Origin: Flavobacteriales bacterium
GTDB taxonomy: Bacteria; Bacteroidota; Bacteroidia; Flavobacteriales_G; Salibacteraceae
Assembly: GCA_020435995.1 (NCBI GenBank)
Contig: JAGQYO010000002.1
Coordinates: 1-62,872 of the forward strand
Length of the DNA: 62,872 nt
Reading direction: 5' to 3'
The translations under genes were made by a program, and so were the position numbers. The notes beneath the pieces were generated by a model. That model was not told where the DNA came from, ran no database searches, and was given only the letters and a program-made list of their open reading frames with translations. Positions 44,959 to 53,342 of this stretch are shown here, one piece after another (positions within the stretch are counted from its first letter, which is position 1; every line of letters begins with the position of its first letter).

Positions 44959-47658
44959 TTAGTTTGTGGGTACCGTACTTCCGTTCCTGATTAACGTGAC
45001 ACTTCCTTTTAACTCAACTGTATTTATACCGCTGAGCCTAATTTCATTTACGTTGCACACGTAAAAGTAAACTCCCGTTGGACAAGGCTTTTGGGTTTCT
45101 AAATTAGTGCCATCCCAATTAATATGAGGATCTGTGGTGCTAAAAACTTCTTGTCCCCATCGGTTAAAAATATGGATTTCAATATCTTGTATATATCTAA
45201 AAGGCAGAATGGGATGAAAAAAGTCATTAATTCCGTCTTTTCCAGGTGTAAAAACGTTGGGTAGTTCATAAAGTGGACAATTGTCAACACATACGCGCTC
45301 ACTTAAGTCACTTTCATTATTAAAAGTATCCACCGCAGAAATGGCATAGCAACCTGCAACACTTTCTAATTCATCAAAAACCGAAGAGGTATCATTAATG
45401 TCATTTTTGATTTCTAAAACTTTGTACTTGAGGCCAACCCGAGGCGTAAAGTACACTTTGTAACCTACTGCATCTTTATATGAACAAGTAGGGTTGGGGT
45501 TTTGCCAACTTAGTTTATTGCGATATAGCTCACATTCGCTCGATATCATTGGTTTTTCGGGAACACAGGGCGGAATGGTGTCTTTTGGTATGCCCACTTG
45601 TATTTGGGAAAGGTTTATAATAGTGTCTGGTAATTCATCAATGCTGTATTTACCTCTGGTTTTTACATAATACCGGTATGGCTTAAGATTTATCAGATTC
45701 GAATCTACATAAACCGTATCTTGGGTAGTGTCAATCGGAGAAAATTCGCCATTGATTTCCTTGTATATTATATGTTCAAAATTGTACCAAGGAGCTTCTA
45801 CCTTCCATTCGAGATGAAGTTTTCTGTCATCAGGCCCAATTTTTAAATAAATAGAGCTGGCCACATGCGTTGTTCCGATGAGGGAGTCGGCACTGAATAA
45901 CTCAAATCGAAACGCATTAGGTCCATCGAGGGTGTTTAATGTTTCAATTCGAAAGACGGTATCAATTTCTTCATAACGGAGAAAAAGAGGTGACTCTGAA
46001 ATGAGGTTTTCTGCACTTTCAAATGACTCGGAATGGTATAGTTTAAAGGAATAAGGAGGCGGAAGTTTTGAAAGGTCTATGTGTTGTGGTTTGGCAAATG
46101 CTATACTGTCTCCGCCATAGGTTTTCGACGTTTGAAATACAGATGAACGGTTTATTATAGGCACGTCAAAGGGTAGTTTGTTGCAAATTTCTTCTGATGC
46201 GTACCCGCGTGCACCATCTTCATAAACTGCCACGATTCTATAACAATACACCTGACCATGATAGAGTCCTTTCCCTTTGGCATCATCCTCGTAATAATTT
46301 GTAGCATAGCCCTCTACATAATCGATTTTGGTGTAACCAAGGCTTTCTGGAATGCCAATTTCACAATTAGAAGGTATCCATACGGTAGAATCTATTTTTC
46401 TATAAATTTCATAACCCTTGGCATTGGTACATCTGGATGGATCCCAAGCGATAGCAATTTTATTTTGCCCAGATGATGAGCGCATATTTTGGACAGCTGG
46501 CCCCACTACTCTCATACCTATTGTCATAAAATTTACAAGTTCCACAGGAATACCGTTATCCACGGCTTTAAAGGTCGTTAAATACTCAGAGTTATTAATA
46601 TGGGAGCATTGCGTTTTCCAGTAAAATTTAGACCGAACTGTGTCTAAGCCAACTACGGGATTAGGGAAAATTGCAGGACTATTAATTAATAACAAAGGCT
46701 CCCCAGTTCCTGTTAAGGTAACTCTTTCGCCCGGGCTATCGAAAGCTGTAATCACTTCACTGATAGTATCTCCAGCCGTAACGCATATTTGTTGAATTTC
46801 TTCAAATTCAGGTGGCTGATTTCTGCAACCTAAAACATCAACTTGCATGTCTCGAAGCACTTGGCCAATCATTCTGGTTTGTCCCCTCGGAGTGTTTTCT
46901 TTTCTCCATTCGGTAATTAATATACACACATTAAACTGACCTTGCACACCTGGTCCATCCCATGTGAGTGTTCCCGTTCTTGGGTCAATAGAAAATGTAT
47001 TTTTAGGGCAGCTGGCACGAGGATATTCATACCCTGGAATGGTAGCACCATTCGCCCCTAAGCACACATCAAGTGAATAAGAAAGGCTATCTCCATCGGG
47101 ATCCACTGCCCCTGGATTATGATAGAATGGCGAACATAGGCAGGCCTGATCTACTGGTGCGAAATTTAATGTTGGTGAACTATTAGAACCCATAGAAGGG
47201 TCAATAATTAAGCGAGATCGAATAGTGAACGGAACCGAGACTGAATTGGGAATGTTTTTTATCCCGTCAACTCTATTTGGGTCTTCCATAGTTATGAAAT
47301 ATTCTCCTGGCCCCGCATAAGTGTGTCTGGTTGAGTAGATGTTTTTCTTTATTTGATTTTCTATTTCATCTCCGCGACAATCGCAGTTTATACTAGGGTT
47401 GCAAGGCGAACCATTTTCGTTGTTTACCCGAGGAATAGTATCACTTTTACCATCGCCAAAAAAAATTCCGAGTTCACACCGATCCGCTTGGGTACTCTTC
47501 ACATCTGTGTAAGTGGTTATGGTAATTTCGTAAGTTGTGCCATTGAGCCTTTTGTATGTGATTTCTCCAGCTCTATTGTGAGTGGCATACGAGTGCTCTG
47601 GAAGCCATGACAGGCCAGCAATTGCAGATAATATAATAAGCCTATAAATGTTTGACAT
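44959..47658 (-). CDS. Secreted fibronectin-type protein with T9SS type B sorting domain (paralogue 4)
   Basis: An 899-residue exported protein. ATG at 47658 was chosen, since it gives a compact signal peptide (MSNIYRLIILSAIAGLSWLP...SYA-THN); an in-frame start 12 codons upstream would lengthen it. The N-terminal domain (about 27-300) is shared with the giant paralogues: THNRAGEITYKRL, PGAVDPDGDSLSYSL, LRDMQVDVLGC. Fibronectin-III-like domains follow (NKIAIAWDPSRCTNAKGYEIYRK, NKLSWQNPNPTC). The C-terminal type B sorting domain is NVFTPGKDGINDFF...FNRWGQEVFST...PTGVYFYVC. Riboflavin synthase follows after 6 bases. Probably a surface protein. Confidence 0.9.
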   Translation of the reverse strand: MSNIYRLIILSAIAGLSWLPEHSYATHNRAGEITYKRLNGTTYEITITTYTDVKSTQADRCELGIFFGDGKSDTIPRVNNENGSPCNPSINCDCRGDEIENQIKKNIYSTRHTYAGPGEYFITMEDPNRVDGIKNIPNSVSVPFTIRSRLIIDPSMGSNSSPTLNFAPVDQACLCSPFYHNPGAVDPDGDSLSYSLDVCLGANGATIPGYEYPRASCPKNTFSIDPRTGTLTWDGPGVQGQFNVCILITEWRKENTPRGQTRMIGQVLRDMQVDVLGCRNQPPEFEEIQQICVTAGDTISEVITAFDSPGERVTLTGTGEPLLLINSPAIFPNPVVGLDTVRSKFYWKTQCSHINNSEYLTTFKAVDNGIPVELVNFMTIGMRVVGPAVQNMRSSSGQNKIAIAWDPSRCTNAKGYEIYRKIDSTVWIPSNCEIGIPESLGYTKIDYVEGYATNYYEDDAKGKGLYHGQVYCYRIVAVYEDGARGYASEEICNKLPFDVPIINRSSVFQTSKTYGGDSIAFAKPQHIDLSKLPPPYSFKLYHSESFESAENLISESPLFLRYEEIDTVFRIETLNTLDGPNAFRFELFSADSLIGTTHVASSIYLKIGPDDRKLHLEWKVEAPWYNFEHIIYKEINGEFSPIDTTQDTVYVDSNLINLKPYRYYVKTRGKYSIDELPDTIINLSQIQVGIPKDTIPPCVPEKPMISSECELYRNKLSWQNPNPTCSYKDAVGYKVYFTPRVGLKYKVLEIKNDINDTSSVFDELESVAGCYAISAVDTFNNESDLSERVCVDNCPLYELPNVFTPGKDGINDFFHPILPFRYIQDIEIHIFNRWGQEVFSTTDPHINWDGTNLETQKPCPTGVYFYVCNVNEIRLSGINTVELKGSVTLIRNGSTVPTN

Positions 47659-47668
47659 ACTGGGGTAA

Positions 47669-47696
47669 CAAATGTACTGATATTGCGGTTTCACAA
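47669..47696 (-). promoter_or_regulatory. Putative promoter of secreted paralogue 4 and ribE
   Basis: On the minus strand TTG (47696-47694), a 17-base spacer and TAcaTTTG (47676-47669) match the Bacteroidota promoter with a shortened spacer. The box ends 11 bases before the ATG, giving a very short leader. Confidence 0.5.
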
Positions 47697-47764
47697 TTTC
47701 TTAGGTTTGTTAATTAAATCGGTGGTCTTTTACCAGGTTTAATGGTCATGTTTCTTTTAAATTC

Positions 47765-47772
47765 TAAATTTG
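47765..47772 (+). promoter_or_regulatory. Putative -7 box of the sigma-54 regulator gene
   Basis: TAaaTTTG ends 29 bases before the ATG at 47801. No -33 TTG is seen at 19 bases, and no -24/-12 element. Confidence 0.35.
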
Positions 47773-47800
47773 GGAAAGTTTCCTAAAATGAATTTTTCTA

Positions 47801-49147
47801 ATGAGAATTTGGTGCGTAGAAGATGATCCAGTTTATTCTAAATTTATCGAATATGGGTTAAAGTTAAATCCCAATTATGAGGTATATATGTTTAGTTCTG
47901 GAACTGATATGCTAAAACAACTTCCTGGAAGCGTTGATGTTATTACGTTGGACTATCGCCTGCCAGATTTGAAATGTGAAAAGCTGATTAAGGAGATTAA
48001 GACCAAGCTGCCAGACCTGCCCATTATAGTAATATCAGCACAGGAAGATATTGCAACAGCCGTAGAGTTGCTCAAAGTGGGTGTTTATGACTATATAGTG
48101 AAAAATGAGGAGACCAAAGATCGCCTGTTAAACACGATAAAACATCTAGGTGAAAACATTAAGCTCAAGGAGGAGTTGAGATCCTTGCGACGAGAAATCA
48201 CCAAGCGATATGATTTTTCGAATAGTATAAAAGGTAATAGCAAAGCCATGCAGGATGTATTCTCCTTACTAGAAAAGGCTGCGGGAAGTAACATTACGGT
48301 TTCAATTTCTGGAGAAACAGGCACAGGCAAAGAACTAGTTGCCAAGGCAATTCACTTTAATTCGAATCGAAATTCAGGGCCGTTTGTGGCGGTAAATATG
48401 GCTGCTATTCCTAGTTCTTTGGTCGAAAGCGAGCTTTTCGGGCACGAAAGAGGAGCATTTACAGGTGCTGATCAAAAGAGAATTGGCAAGTTTGAGGAGG
48501 CCAATGGTGGGACCTTGTTTTTGGATGAAATTGCCGAATTAAACCTTAATCTTCAAGCAAAAATTTTAAGGGTTTTACAGGAGAAGGAAATTAACAGAAT
48601 CGGCAGTAACAAAATTATAAAGGTCAATTCTAGAGTGATTATAGCTACACACAAGAATTTAAACGAAGAAGTGCGAAATGGCACTTTTAGAGAGGATCTT
48701 TATTATCGAGTGCTGGGCTTGCCTATTCACCTACCTCCCTTAAGAAAAAGGGGTTCTGATATCATTGAGCTCGCCAAGTATTTCATTGATCAGTTTTGTG
48801 AAGAAAACGGATTGCCCAAGAAAGGCATAGAAGCCGCCGCAAATCCAAAATTACTGGAGTATTCGTGGATGGGAAACGTAAGAGAATTAAAGGCCGTTAC
48901 AGAATTGGCCTGTGTTATGAGTTCAGGTGCAAACATTGCCGCTGATGATATCATATTTAGCCCTACCTCACAATCATTGAATTTATTTGAAGAGGAAATG
49001 TCACTAAAAGAGTACACTAACCAAATTGTAAAACACTATGTGAAAAAAAACAATAACAACGTGGTGGAGGCAGCCAAAGTTCTTGGAGTAGGAAAAAGCA
49101 CAATTTATAGACTTATTAAGTCGGGAGAAATAAAAATGGAGAATTGA
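47801..49147 (+). CDS. Sigma-54-dependent response regulator (NtrC family)
   Basis: A 448-residue enhancer-binding protein with three domains. A receiver (1-120) has phosphoacceptor Asp51 in ITLDYRLPD and acidic pocket EDD at 7-9. A sigma-54-interacting AAA+ ATPase (about 140-370) has Walker A GETGTGKE, the GAFTGA loop that contacts sigma-54, and LFLDEI as Walker B. The C-terminus is a Fis-type helix-turn-helix (VVEAAKVLGVGKSTIYRLIK). An Hpt protein gene starts one base after the stop. No kinase gene is adjacent. Targets cannot be told. Confidence 0.95.
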   Translation: MRIWCVEDDPVYSKFIEYGLKLNPNYEVYMFSSGTDMLKQLPGSVDVITLDYRLPDLKCEKLIKEIKTKLPDLPIIVISAQEDIATAVELLKVGVYDYIVKNEETKDRLLNTIKHLGENIKLKEELRSLRREITKRYDFSNSIKGNSKAMQDVFSLLEKAAGSNITVSISGETGTGKELVAKAIHFNSNRNSGPFVAVNMAAIPSSLVESELFGHERGAFTGADQKRIGKFEEANGGTLFLDEIAELNLNLQAKILRVLQEKEINRIGSNKIIKVNSRVIIATHKNLNEEVRNGTFREDLYYRVLGLPIHLPPLRKRGSDIIELAKYFIDQFCEENGLPKKGIEAAANPKLLEYSWMGNVRELKAVTELACVMSSGANIAADDIIFSPTSQSLNLFEEEMSLKEYTNQIVKHYVKKNNNNVVEAAKVLGVGKSTIYRLIKSGEIKMEN

Positions 49148-49148
49148 T

Positions 49149-49487
49149 ATGAAAAAATCATATAGTCTGGATGGTTTAATAGAAATGTGTGGCGATGATC
49201 AAGCATTTATAGAAGAAATGCAGAAGGTGTTCGTTGAAAACAACGAAAAATACCTTGATGCCATGGTAGATGCTTGCAACAAGCAAGATTGGCCTGAAGT
49301 AAAAAGCAATGCTCATAAAATTAAACCCTCAATTTTACTCATGAGGATTAACTCATTGAAAGATATTATTTTAGATTTAAATGAATTTGCTGGGAAGGAA
49401 ATTAATTTGGACAGAATACCTTCGATGGTAGATACCGTAAAGGAAGGGCTTAATGTTGTGTTTAAAGAAATGAAAAAAAATAGTTAA
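49149..49487 (+). CDS. Histidine phosphotransfer (Hpt) domain protein
   Basis: A 112-residue single-domain Hpt protein. The phosphorylatable His56 is in SNAHKIKPS, matching the AHxLKxx pattern of Hpt domains, and the rest is predicted as a helical bundle. It begins one base after the sigma-54 regulator stop codon and is surely co-transcribed. It most likely relays phosphate between an unlinked hybrid kinase and the neighbouring receiver domain; this is inferred from the arrangement. Confidence 0.88.
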   Translation: MKKSYSLDGLIEMCGDDQAFIEEMQKVFVENNEKYLDAMVDACNKQDWPEVKSNAHKIKPSILLMRINSLKDIILDLNEFAGKEINLDRIPSMVDTVKEGLNVVFKEMKKNS

Positions 49488-49507
49488 AAATTACCCCCCA
49501 GTGGTGT

Positions 49508-49537
49508 TGTTATGACAAGAATTTGACTTACATTTGC
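49508..49537 (+). promoter_or_regulatory. Consensus promoter of the structured RNA candidate
   Basis: TTG (49508-49510), exactly 19 bases, then TAcaTTTG (49530-49537) followed by C: a full match to the Bacteroidota vegetative promoter, 20 bases after the Hpt stop and pointing into a non-coding region. Confidence 0.75.
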
Positions 49538-49599
49538 GCCGTTGTTCTTTGAACGGGTTATGAAGCCCAAAAAAAATAGATGTAAGCCGTAGTTTACGA

Positions 49600-49722
49600 A
49601 GATTGGTTGGTTGGGACCTCCTCCTTGGCACACCCTATTGTCGGGAGGGCTCAAGGTCCTACTAAAATGAAATTGTAACTGCGTTTAGATATTTAAGATT
49701 GGTTGGTTGGGACCTCCTCCTG
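49600..49722 (+). repeat. 27-nt perfect direct repeat, two copies 96 bases apart
   Basis: The copies at 49600-49626 and 49696-49722 are identical over 27 bases. The sequence after each copy differs but keeps the ability to fold back on the repeat's GGGACCT end. Confidence 0.9.
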
Positions 49723-49784
49723 CATAGGGTTTGTGCTTGCACAAGCAGGAGGAACCTCAGGTCCCAAATGCACTAATCGCGACA

Positions 49785-49829
49785 TTAAAAAAGCCCAATG
49801 GAGTTTGTTTCCATTGGGCTTTTTTTTTG
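49785..49829. terminator. Bidirectional intrinsic terminator
   Basis: AAAGCCCAATGGA (49791-49803) pairs perfectly with TCCATTGGGCTTT (49811-49823) across GTTTGTT. There is a T run on the plus side (to 49828) and an A run on the left side that serves as a T run for the minus strand. It can end both the RNA candidate and the convergent T9SS gene. Confidence 0.92.
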
Positions 49830-49845
49830 CCTGTATTTTTGTTTT

Positions 49846-51348
49846 CTATTGAACAACGATCTGATGGATGCTTGATCCAGCTTCATTTTTTATTTGAATC
49901 AAATAGATTCCAGGATTATTTGGTATCGAAAAGGAGCCGGATTCAACTACTTGCTGCGCTATTAATTTTTCTCCCAAAGAATTATAGATAGAAACTTGTG
50001 ATTTTAGAGGAACATCTATTTGAAAGCTTCCGCTTGAAGGATTTGGGTAGATTTTTATGCGATGATCAGAATAGGCTTCAGATATACCTACAAAAGATCC
50101 TATAGAATCGCTTAATGTTTTGGTACAAAGATTTAAGTCAGTTACGGTTACAGTATGCGTTCCACCAACTAAGTCATCTGCTTTATTTGTAGTACTAGCG
50201 CTTTTATCCCATTTATAGGTATGAGGAAGTGTGCCACCTGCGGAGTTAATTTCAATGATTCCATTTTTTCCTTCAATCCCTTCGTCAGTCTTGCTTACAA
50301 CTGTAATGTTTATCGAGTCAGGGGCAACCATCTCTACTGAGTCAACAAAAGTTGCACTACTAATTAAATCAGTGACCGTAACAAAGTGTTTTCCGGGGGC
50401 CAGATTAGTTGCTACGAAGGTTGTTTGACTGTTGGCCGACGCGCTCCAAACTACTGTTCTATTACCAGAACCGCCTACAGCCACTACTTCGGCTTGTCCA
50501 TCACCCGTAGAATGGCACTTAGGATGTTGAATGTTGGTAATAAACGCAAAAATGCTATCATTGAGTAAATAACTAGCTGATTCACAAGCCCCATTTCGTT
50601 CATCTGTAGTAGCTTCTGCGATCTGGTACCCTTTGCCTTTGGCATACCATCTATAAGTGTGAGTTGTATCTGCTGGTTGAGTGAATACAGGGTTCTGATC
50701 CCACTGCTTGCTGATGGCGTTTCTGCCATACGCTTTTATATCTCTTGCTTCTTGTGAATAGACCTTAAGAACGTCGTAGTTTGACTGCACCGTTTTAAGC
50801 TTTCCATAGCTTTCAGCTACGTTGAAGTTATAAATGTCAACAACGATTCTTACTTTATCATAGAAAGCAATGTTGGTATCAACAATGGTATCGATGAGAG
50901 TTGTGGTGGTAAAACTATCTTGATAGTTAAAAGGAAACTTCATCAACATCATGTTCTTTTTGAAATTGACATTCATTTTTACACCGAGCACGAAATCATA
51001 ATCAAGCAAACCGTCAATCATTATTGAGTCTTTGCCAGTAACTAGGTAAGAAACACCTCTTTTCTGATGACTAAAAACTGTATTTGCTTCAGGAAACAAG
51101 GCATCTACAGGATGAAGGGTACTATTTGGTTTTCGAGTAGCTATTTTGATCACTGTATCCGTGGCTAGGGAAGAGAAATCCCACAATGAATCTCCCATAC
51201 CTTTTACATCAATTATCGAGGGGTTTTTTCCATTAAGCATATTGAATTCGTCCCCTGGCTGAAACAAGTCAGCACTATCGAGGGAGATTTGAGAGAAAGC
51301 CGAAGCAGAAAGGCTAATTGCTAAGATTAAGGTGTAAATATTTTTCAT
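49846..51348 (-). CDS. Secreted protein with SprB-type repeats and T9SS type A sorting domain
   Basis: A 500-residue exported protein with signal peptide (MKNIYTLILAISLSASAFS, cleavage near residue 19). Residues about 20-270 are a beta-rich domain I do not recognise. Two SprB-type repeats follow (about 270-345 and 350-415; KCHSTGDGQAEVVAVGGSG, VTVTDL). The last about 75 residues are a type A sorting domain (IKIYPNPSSGSFQID...YNSLGEKL...GIYLIQIKN). It lies 31 bases after the ABC exporter gene on the same strand; a TAgaTTTG box at 51375-51368 could give it its own promoter. Confidence 0.88.
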   Translation of the reverse strand: MKNIYTLILAISLSASAFSQISLDSADLFQPGDEFNMLNGKNPSIIDVKGMGDSLWDFSSLATDTVIKIATRKPNSTLHPVDALFPEANTVFSHQKRGVSYLVTGKDSIMIDGLLDYDFVLGVKMNVNFKKNMMLMKFPFNYQDSFTTTTLIDTIVDTNIAFYDKVRIVVDIYNFNVAESYGKLKTVQSNYDVLKVYSQEARDIKAYGRNAISKQWDQNPVFTQPADTTHTYRWYAKGKGYQIAEATTDERNGACESASYLLNDSIFAFITNIQHPKCHSTGDGQAEVVAVGGSGNRTVVWSASANSQTTFVATNLAPGKHFVTVTDLISSATFVDSVEMVAPDSINITVVSKTDEGIEGKNGIIEINSAGGTLPHTYKWDKSASTTNKADDLVGGTHTVTVTDLNLCTKTLSDSIGSFVGISEAYSDHRIKIYPNPSSGSFQIDVPLKSQVSIYNSLGEKLIAQQVVESGSFSIPNNPGIYLIQIKNEAGSSIHQIVVQ

Positions 51349-51379
51349 AAGATAAAAGTTAGAATTGCAAATCTAAACG

Positions 51380-53233
51380 TTATTGAAAACTCTGTAGTTG
51401 GCTCAACTTAAAGTAAGTTCCTTCTAAAGCTAAAAGTTCATCGTGGCTACCTGATTCTACTACTTCACCATTTTCAATCACAACAATGCGATTCGCATGT
51501 TGAATAGTACTCAACCTATGGGCAATAACAAGGCTCGTTCTGTTTTCCATTAGGTTGTACAAGGCACTTTGAACAAGTTGCTCAGACTCCGTGTCAAGTG
51601 CAGAGGTTGCTTCGTCCAAAATTAAAATTGAAGGATTTTTAAGAACCGCACGCGCAATACTGAGTCGTTGCTTTTGTCCACCAGATAATTTGCCGCCACT
51701 GTCTCCAATATTGGTTTCATATCCATTTGGAAGGTTTGCTATAAACTCATGTGCATTGGCAATTCGAGCGGCCTGTTCTACCTCTTCTTGAGTTGCTTTT
51801 TCAACACCGAAAGCAATATTGTTAAACACTGTATCATTAAACAGAATTGAGGTTTGTGTTACAATTCCCATTTGATTTCTAAGACTTTCTATTGAAAGCT
51901 GCCGAATTGAAATTCCATCAATTAGAATATCTCCACTGGTGGGATCGTGAAAACGAGGTAGCAAATCGGCTAGGGTAGATTTTCCTCCACCAGAAGCTCC
52001 GACCAAAGCAATCGTATCTCCTTTGTTTACTGTAAGGTTAATTCCTTTCAAAGCCTCCTCATTGGCATTTCTATATGAAAAACGCACATTTTTATACTCT
52101 ATTGATTCTCGAAATTCAGTTAGCTCAATAGGGTTTTCTACGTCAGAAATCGTCTCTTCGGCATTCATTATCTCTCCTAATCGATCTGCACTTGCCGCTC
52201 CTTTTTGTACATTATACCATGCTTTTGATAGCGCTTTAGCTGGAGTAATTATCTGAGAGAAGAGCATGACAAAAGCAATAAAAACCGAAGCAGACATCCC
52301 TGAATCGAGGACCAGCTTGCCTCCAAACCATAGGATGATAACTAATATAGATACACCCAAAAATTCACTTAGAGGTGATGATAGGTCTCTTTTTCGATAT
52401 AATTTGACCATGACATTAAAGTACTCGGTATTTGTTTCTTCAAACTTTCTTTTGCTCTTGTTTTCAGCATTAAAGGCTTTGATGATTCTAAGGCCAGTAA
52501 GAGTTTCTTCAAGGTTAGCGACAACTTTCCCGGCCATAGACTGACTCACGTTTGAAGTTTGGCGAAGGCTGTTGCCTACTTTTCCAATCAAAAGGGCTGT
52601 GAGTGGTAGCATGAGAAACACAAATACAGTGAGTTGTGGACTCATGTATATCATGGTGCTTAAAAACAGTATAATAGATAGAGGCTCTCTAAAAACCAAT
52701 TCTATACCGAGTAGAACAGACCATTCAATTTCGAGCACATCATTGCTGAGTTTACTGATAATATCACCCTTTCTTTCTTCACTGTAATATGAAAGGGGGA
52801 GGAATAAAATTTTTCGATAAGTGTTTTGGCGTAAATCTCGTAAAATTCCGTTTCGCACTACTGCCATGACATAGAGTGCTAGGTAGGTAAATAGATTTTT
52901 GAAGAAAAACAAAATGATGATGATAATGCATAAAAAGACCAAAGCATTGATTTTGCCATCCAATAAGCTTTCACTTTCAATTATAATTTTTGAAAGCTCG
53001 TAATTGAAATTGCCTAACATAGAATCAATAGAAAACTCTAAGGTTTGAGGGCCTCCGGCATAATACTGTTGAAATTCTTGGTCTTGTGTTCTGAAAATAA
53101 GGTCTAAGAACGGCACTAACATGGTCATTGAGAACAGTGAAAACACAACGGCCAAAAAATTAAAAATGAGATTTAGAACGACATAAACCTTATAGTTTCT
53201 TGCCAGTGACAGAATGGTAATGAGATTTCGCAC
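51380..53233 (-). CDS. ABC exporter, fused permease and ATPase (MsbA-like)
   Basis: A 617-residue half-transporter that would work as a homodimer in the inner membrane. Six membrane helices lie within about 1-335. The ATPase domain has Walker A GASGGGKST, the signature LSGGQKQRLS, Walker B ILILDEATSALD and the H-loop IAHRLST. This type exports lipids (MsbA) or drugs and peptides; the substrate is not determined. The GTG start at 53233 is 4 bases after a TAtaTTTG box, implying a leaderless mRNA. Divergent from rbfA. Confidence 0.92.
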   Translation of the reverse strand: MRNLITILSLARNYKVYVVLNLIFNFLAVVFSLFSMTMLVPFLDLIFRTQDQEFQQYYAGGPQTLEFSIDSMLGNFNYELSKIIIESESLLDGKINALVFLCIIIIILFFFKNLFTYLALYVMAVVRNGILRDLRQNTYRKILFLPLSYYSEERKGDIISKLSNDVLEIEWSVLLGIELVFREPLSIILFLSTMIYMSPQLTVFVFLMLPLTALLIGKVGNSLRQTSNVSQSMAGKVVANLEETLTGLRIIKAFNAENKSKRKFEETNTEYFNVMVKLYRKRDLSSPLSEFLGVSILVIILWFGGKLVLDSGMSASVFIAFVMLFSQIITPAKALSKAWYNVQKGAASADRLGEIMNAEETISDVENPIELTEFRESIEYKNVRFSYRNANEEALKGINLTVNKGDTIALVGASGGGKSTLADLLPRFHDPTSGDILIDGISIRQLSIESLRNQMGIVTQTSILFNDTVFNNIAFGVEKATQEEVEQAARIANAHEFIANLPNGYETNIGDSGGKLSGGQKQRLSIARAVLKNPSILILDEATSALDTESEQLVQSALYNLMENRTSLVIAHRLSTIQHANRIVVIENGEVVESGSHDELLALEGTYFKLSQLQSFQ

Positions 53234-53237
53234 GGTG

Positions 53238-53245
53238 CAAATATA
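53238..53245 (-). promoter_or_regulatory. Putative -7 box of the ABC exporter gene
   Basis: TAtaTTTG on the minus strand, followed by CACC and then the GTG start codon. The start of transcription would be at or very near the start codon. No -33 match. Confidence 0.4.
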
Positions 53246-53329
53246 TTCTCATTAAAAGGTACGGCCCTAGTATGAAACATTAATTAATGGAACTTGATGT
53301 GGAATAGGCTTTCAAATAAGGCATTTCAG

Positions 53330-53337
53330 TACATTTG
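53330..53337 (+). promoter_or_regulatory. Putative -7 box of rbfA
   Basis: TAcaTTTG followed by TCGAC and then the ATG at 53343. The distance implies a leaderless or nearly leaderless mRNA. A TTG at 19 bases is absent. Confidence 0.4.
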
Positions 53338-53342
53338 TCGAC

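Larger units (their letters stand above)
49543..49829 (+). ncRNA. Candidate structured non-coding RNA with duplicated hairpin
   Basis: About 285 bases from a predicted start near 49543 to a strong terminator. A perfect 27-nt repeat (49600-49626 and 49696-49722) begins AAGATTGGTTGGTTGGGACC and ends in CTCCTCCT. Each copy opens a hairpin. Copy 1: GGGACCT with AGGTCCT, and CCTCC with GGAGG. Copy 2: GGGACCT with AGGTCCC, TCCTCCTGC with GCAGGAGGA, and TTGTG with CACAA around a CTTG loop. The outer stem is kept although the inner sequences differ, as expected of an RNA under structural selection. The C-rich ACCUCCUCC resembles the 16S rRNA 3' tail. I do not recognise the RNA family; the exact ends are estimates. 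Confidence 0.5.
49488..49845. other. Intergenic region holding a structured RNA candidate
   Basis: The 358 bases between the Hpt gene and the convergent T9SS protein gene contain a consensus promoter, two copies of a perfect 27-nt repeat each opening a hairpin, and a bidirectional terminator. Short ORFs here (for example at 49731-49991, which runs into the antisense of the next gene) have no coding signs. Confidence 0.7.

Noticed and set aside
49626-49641. TGGCACACCCTATTG resembled a sigma-54 -24/-12 promoter
   Set aside because: The spacing to the TTG is off by one base, the -12 C is missing, and the site lies inside the repeated hairpin region.
49731-49991. An 86-codon open frame over the RNA candidate
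   Set aside because: It crosses the terminator and continues antisense to the T9SS gene; no recognisable protein features.
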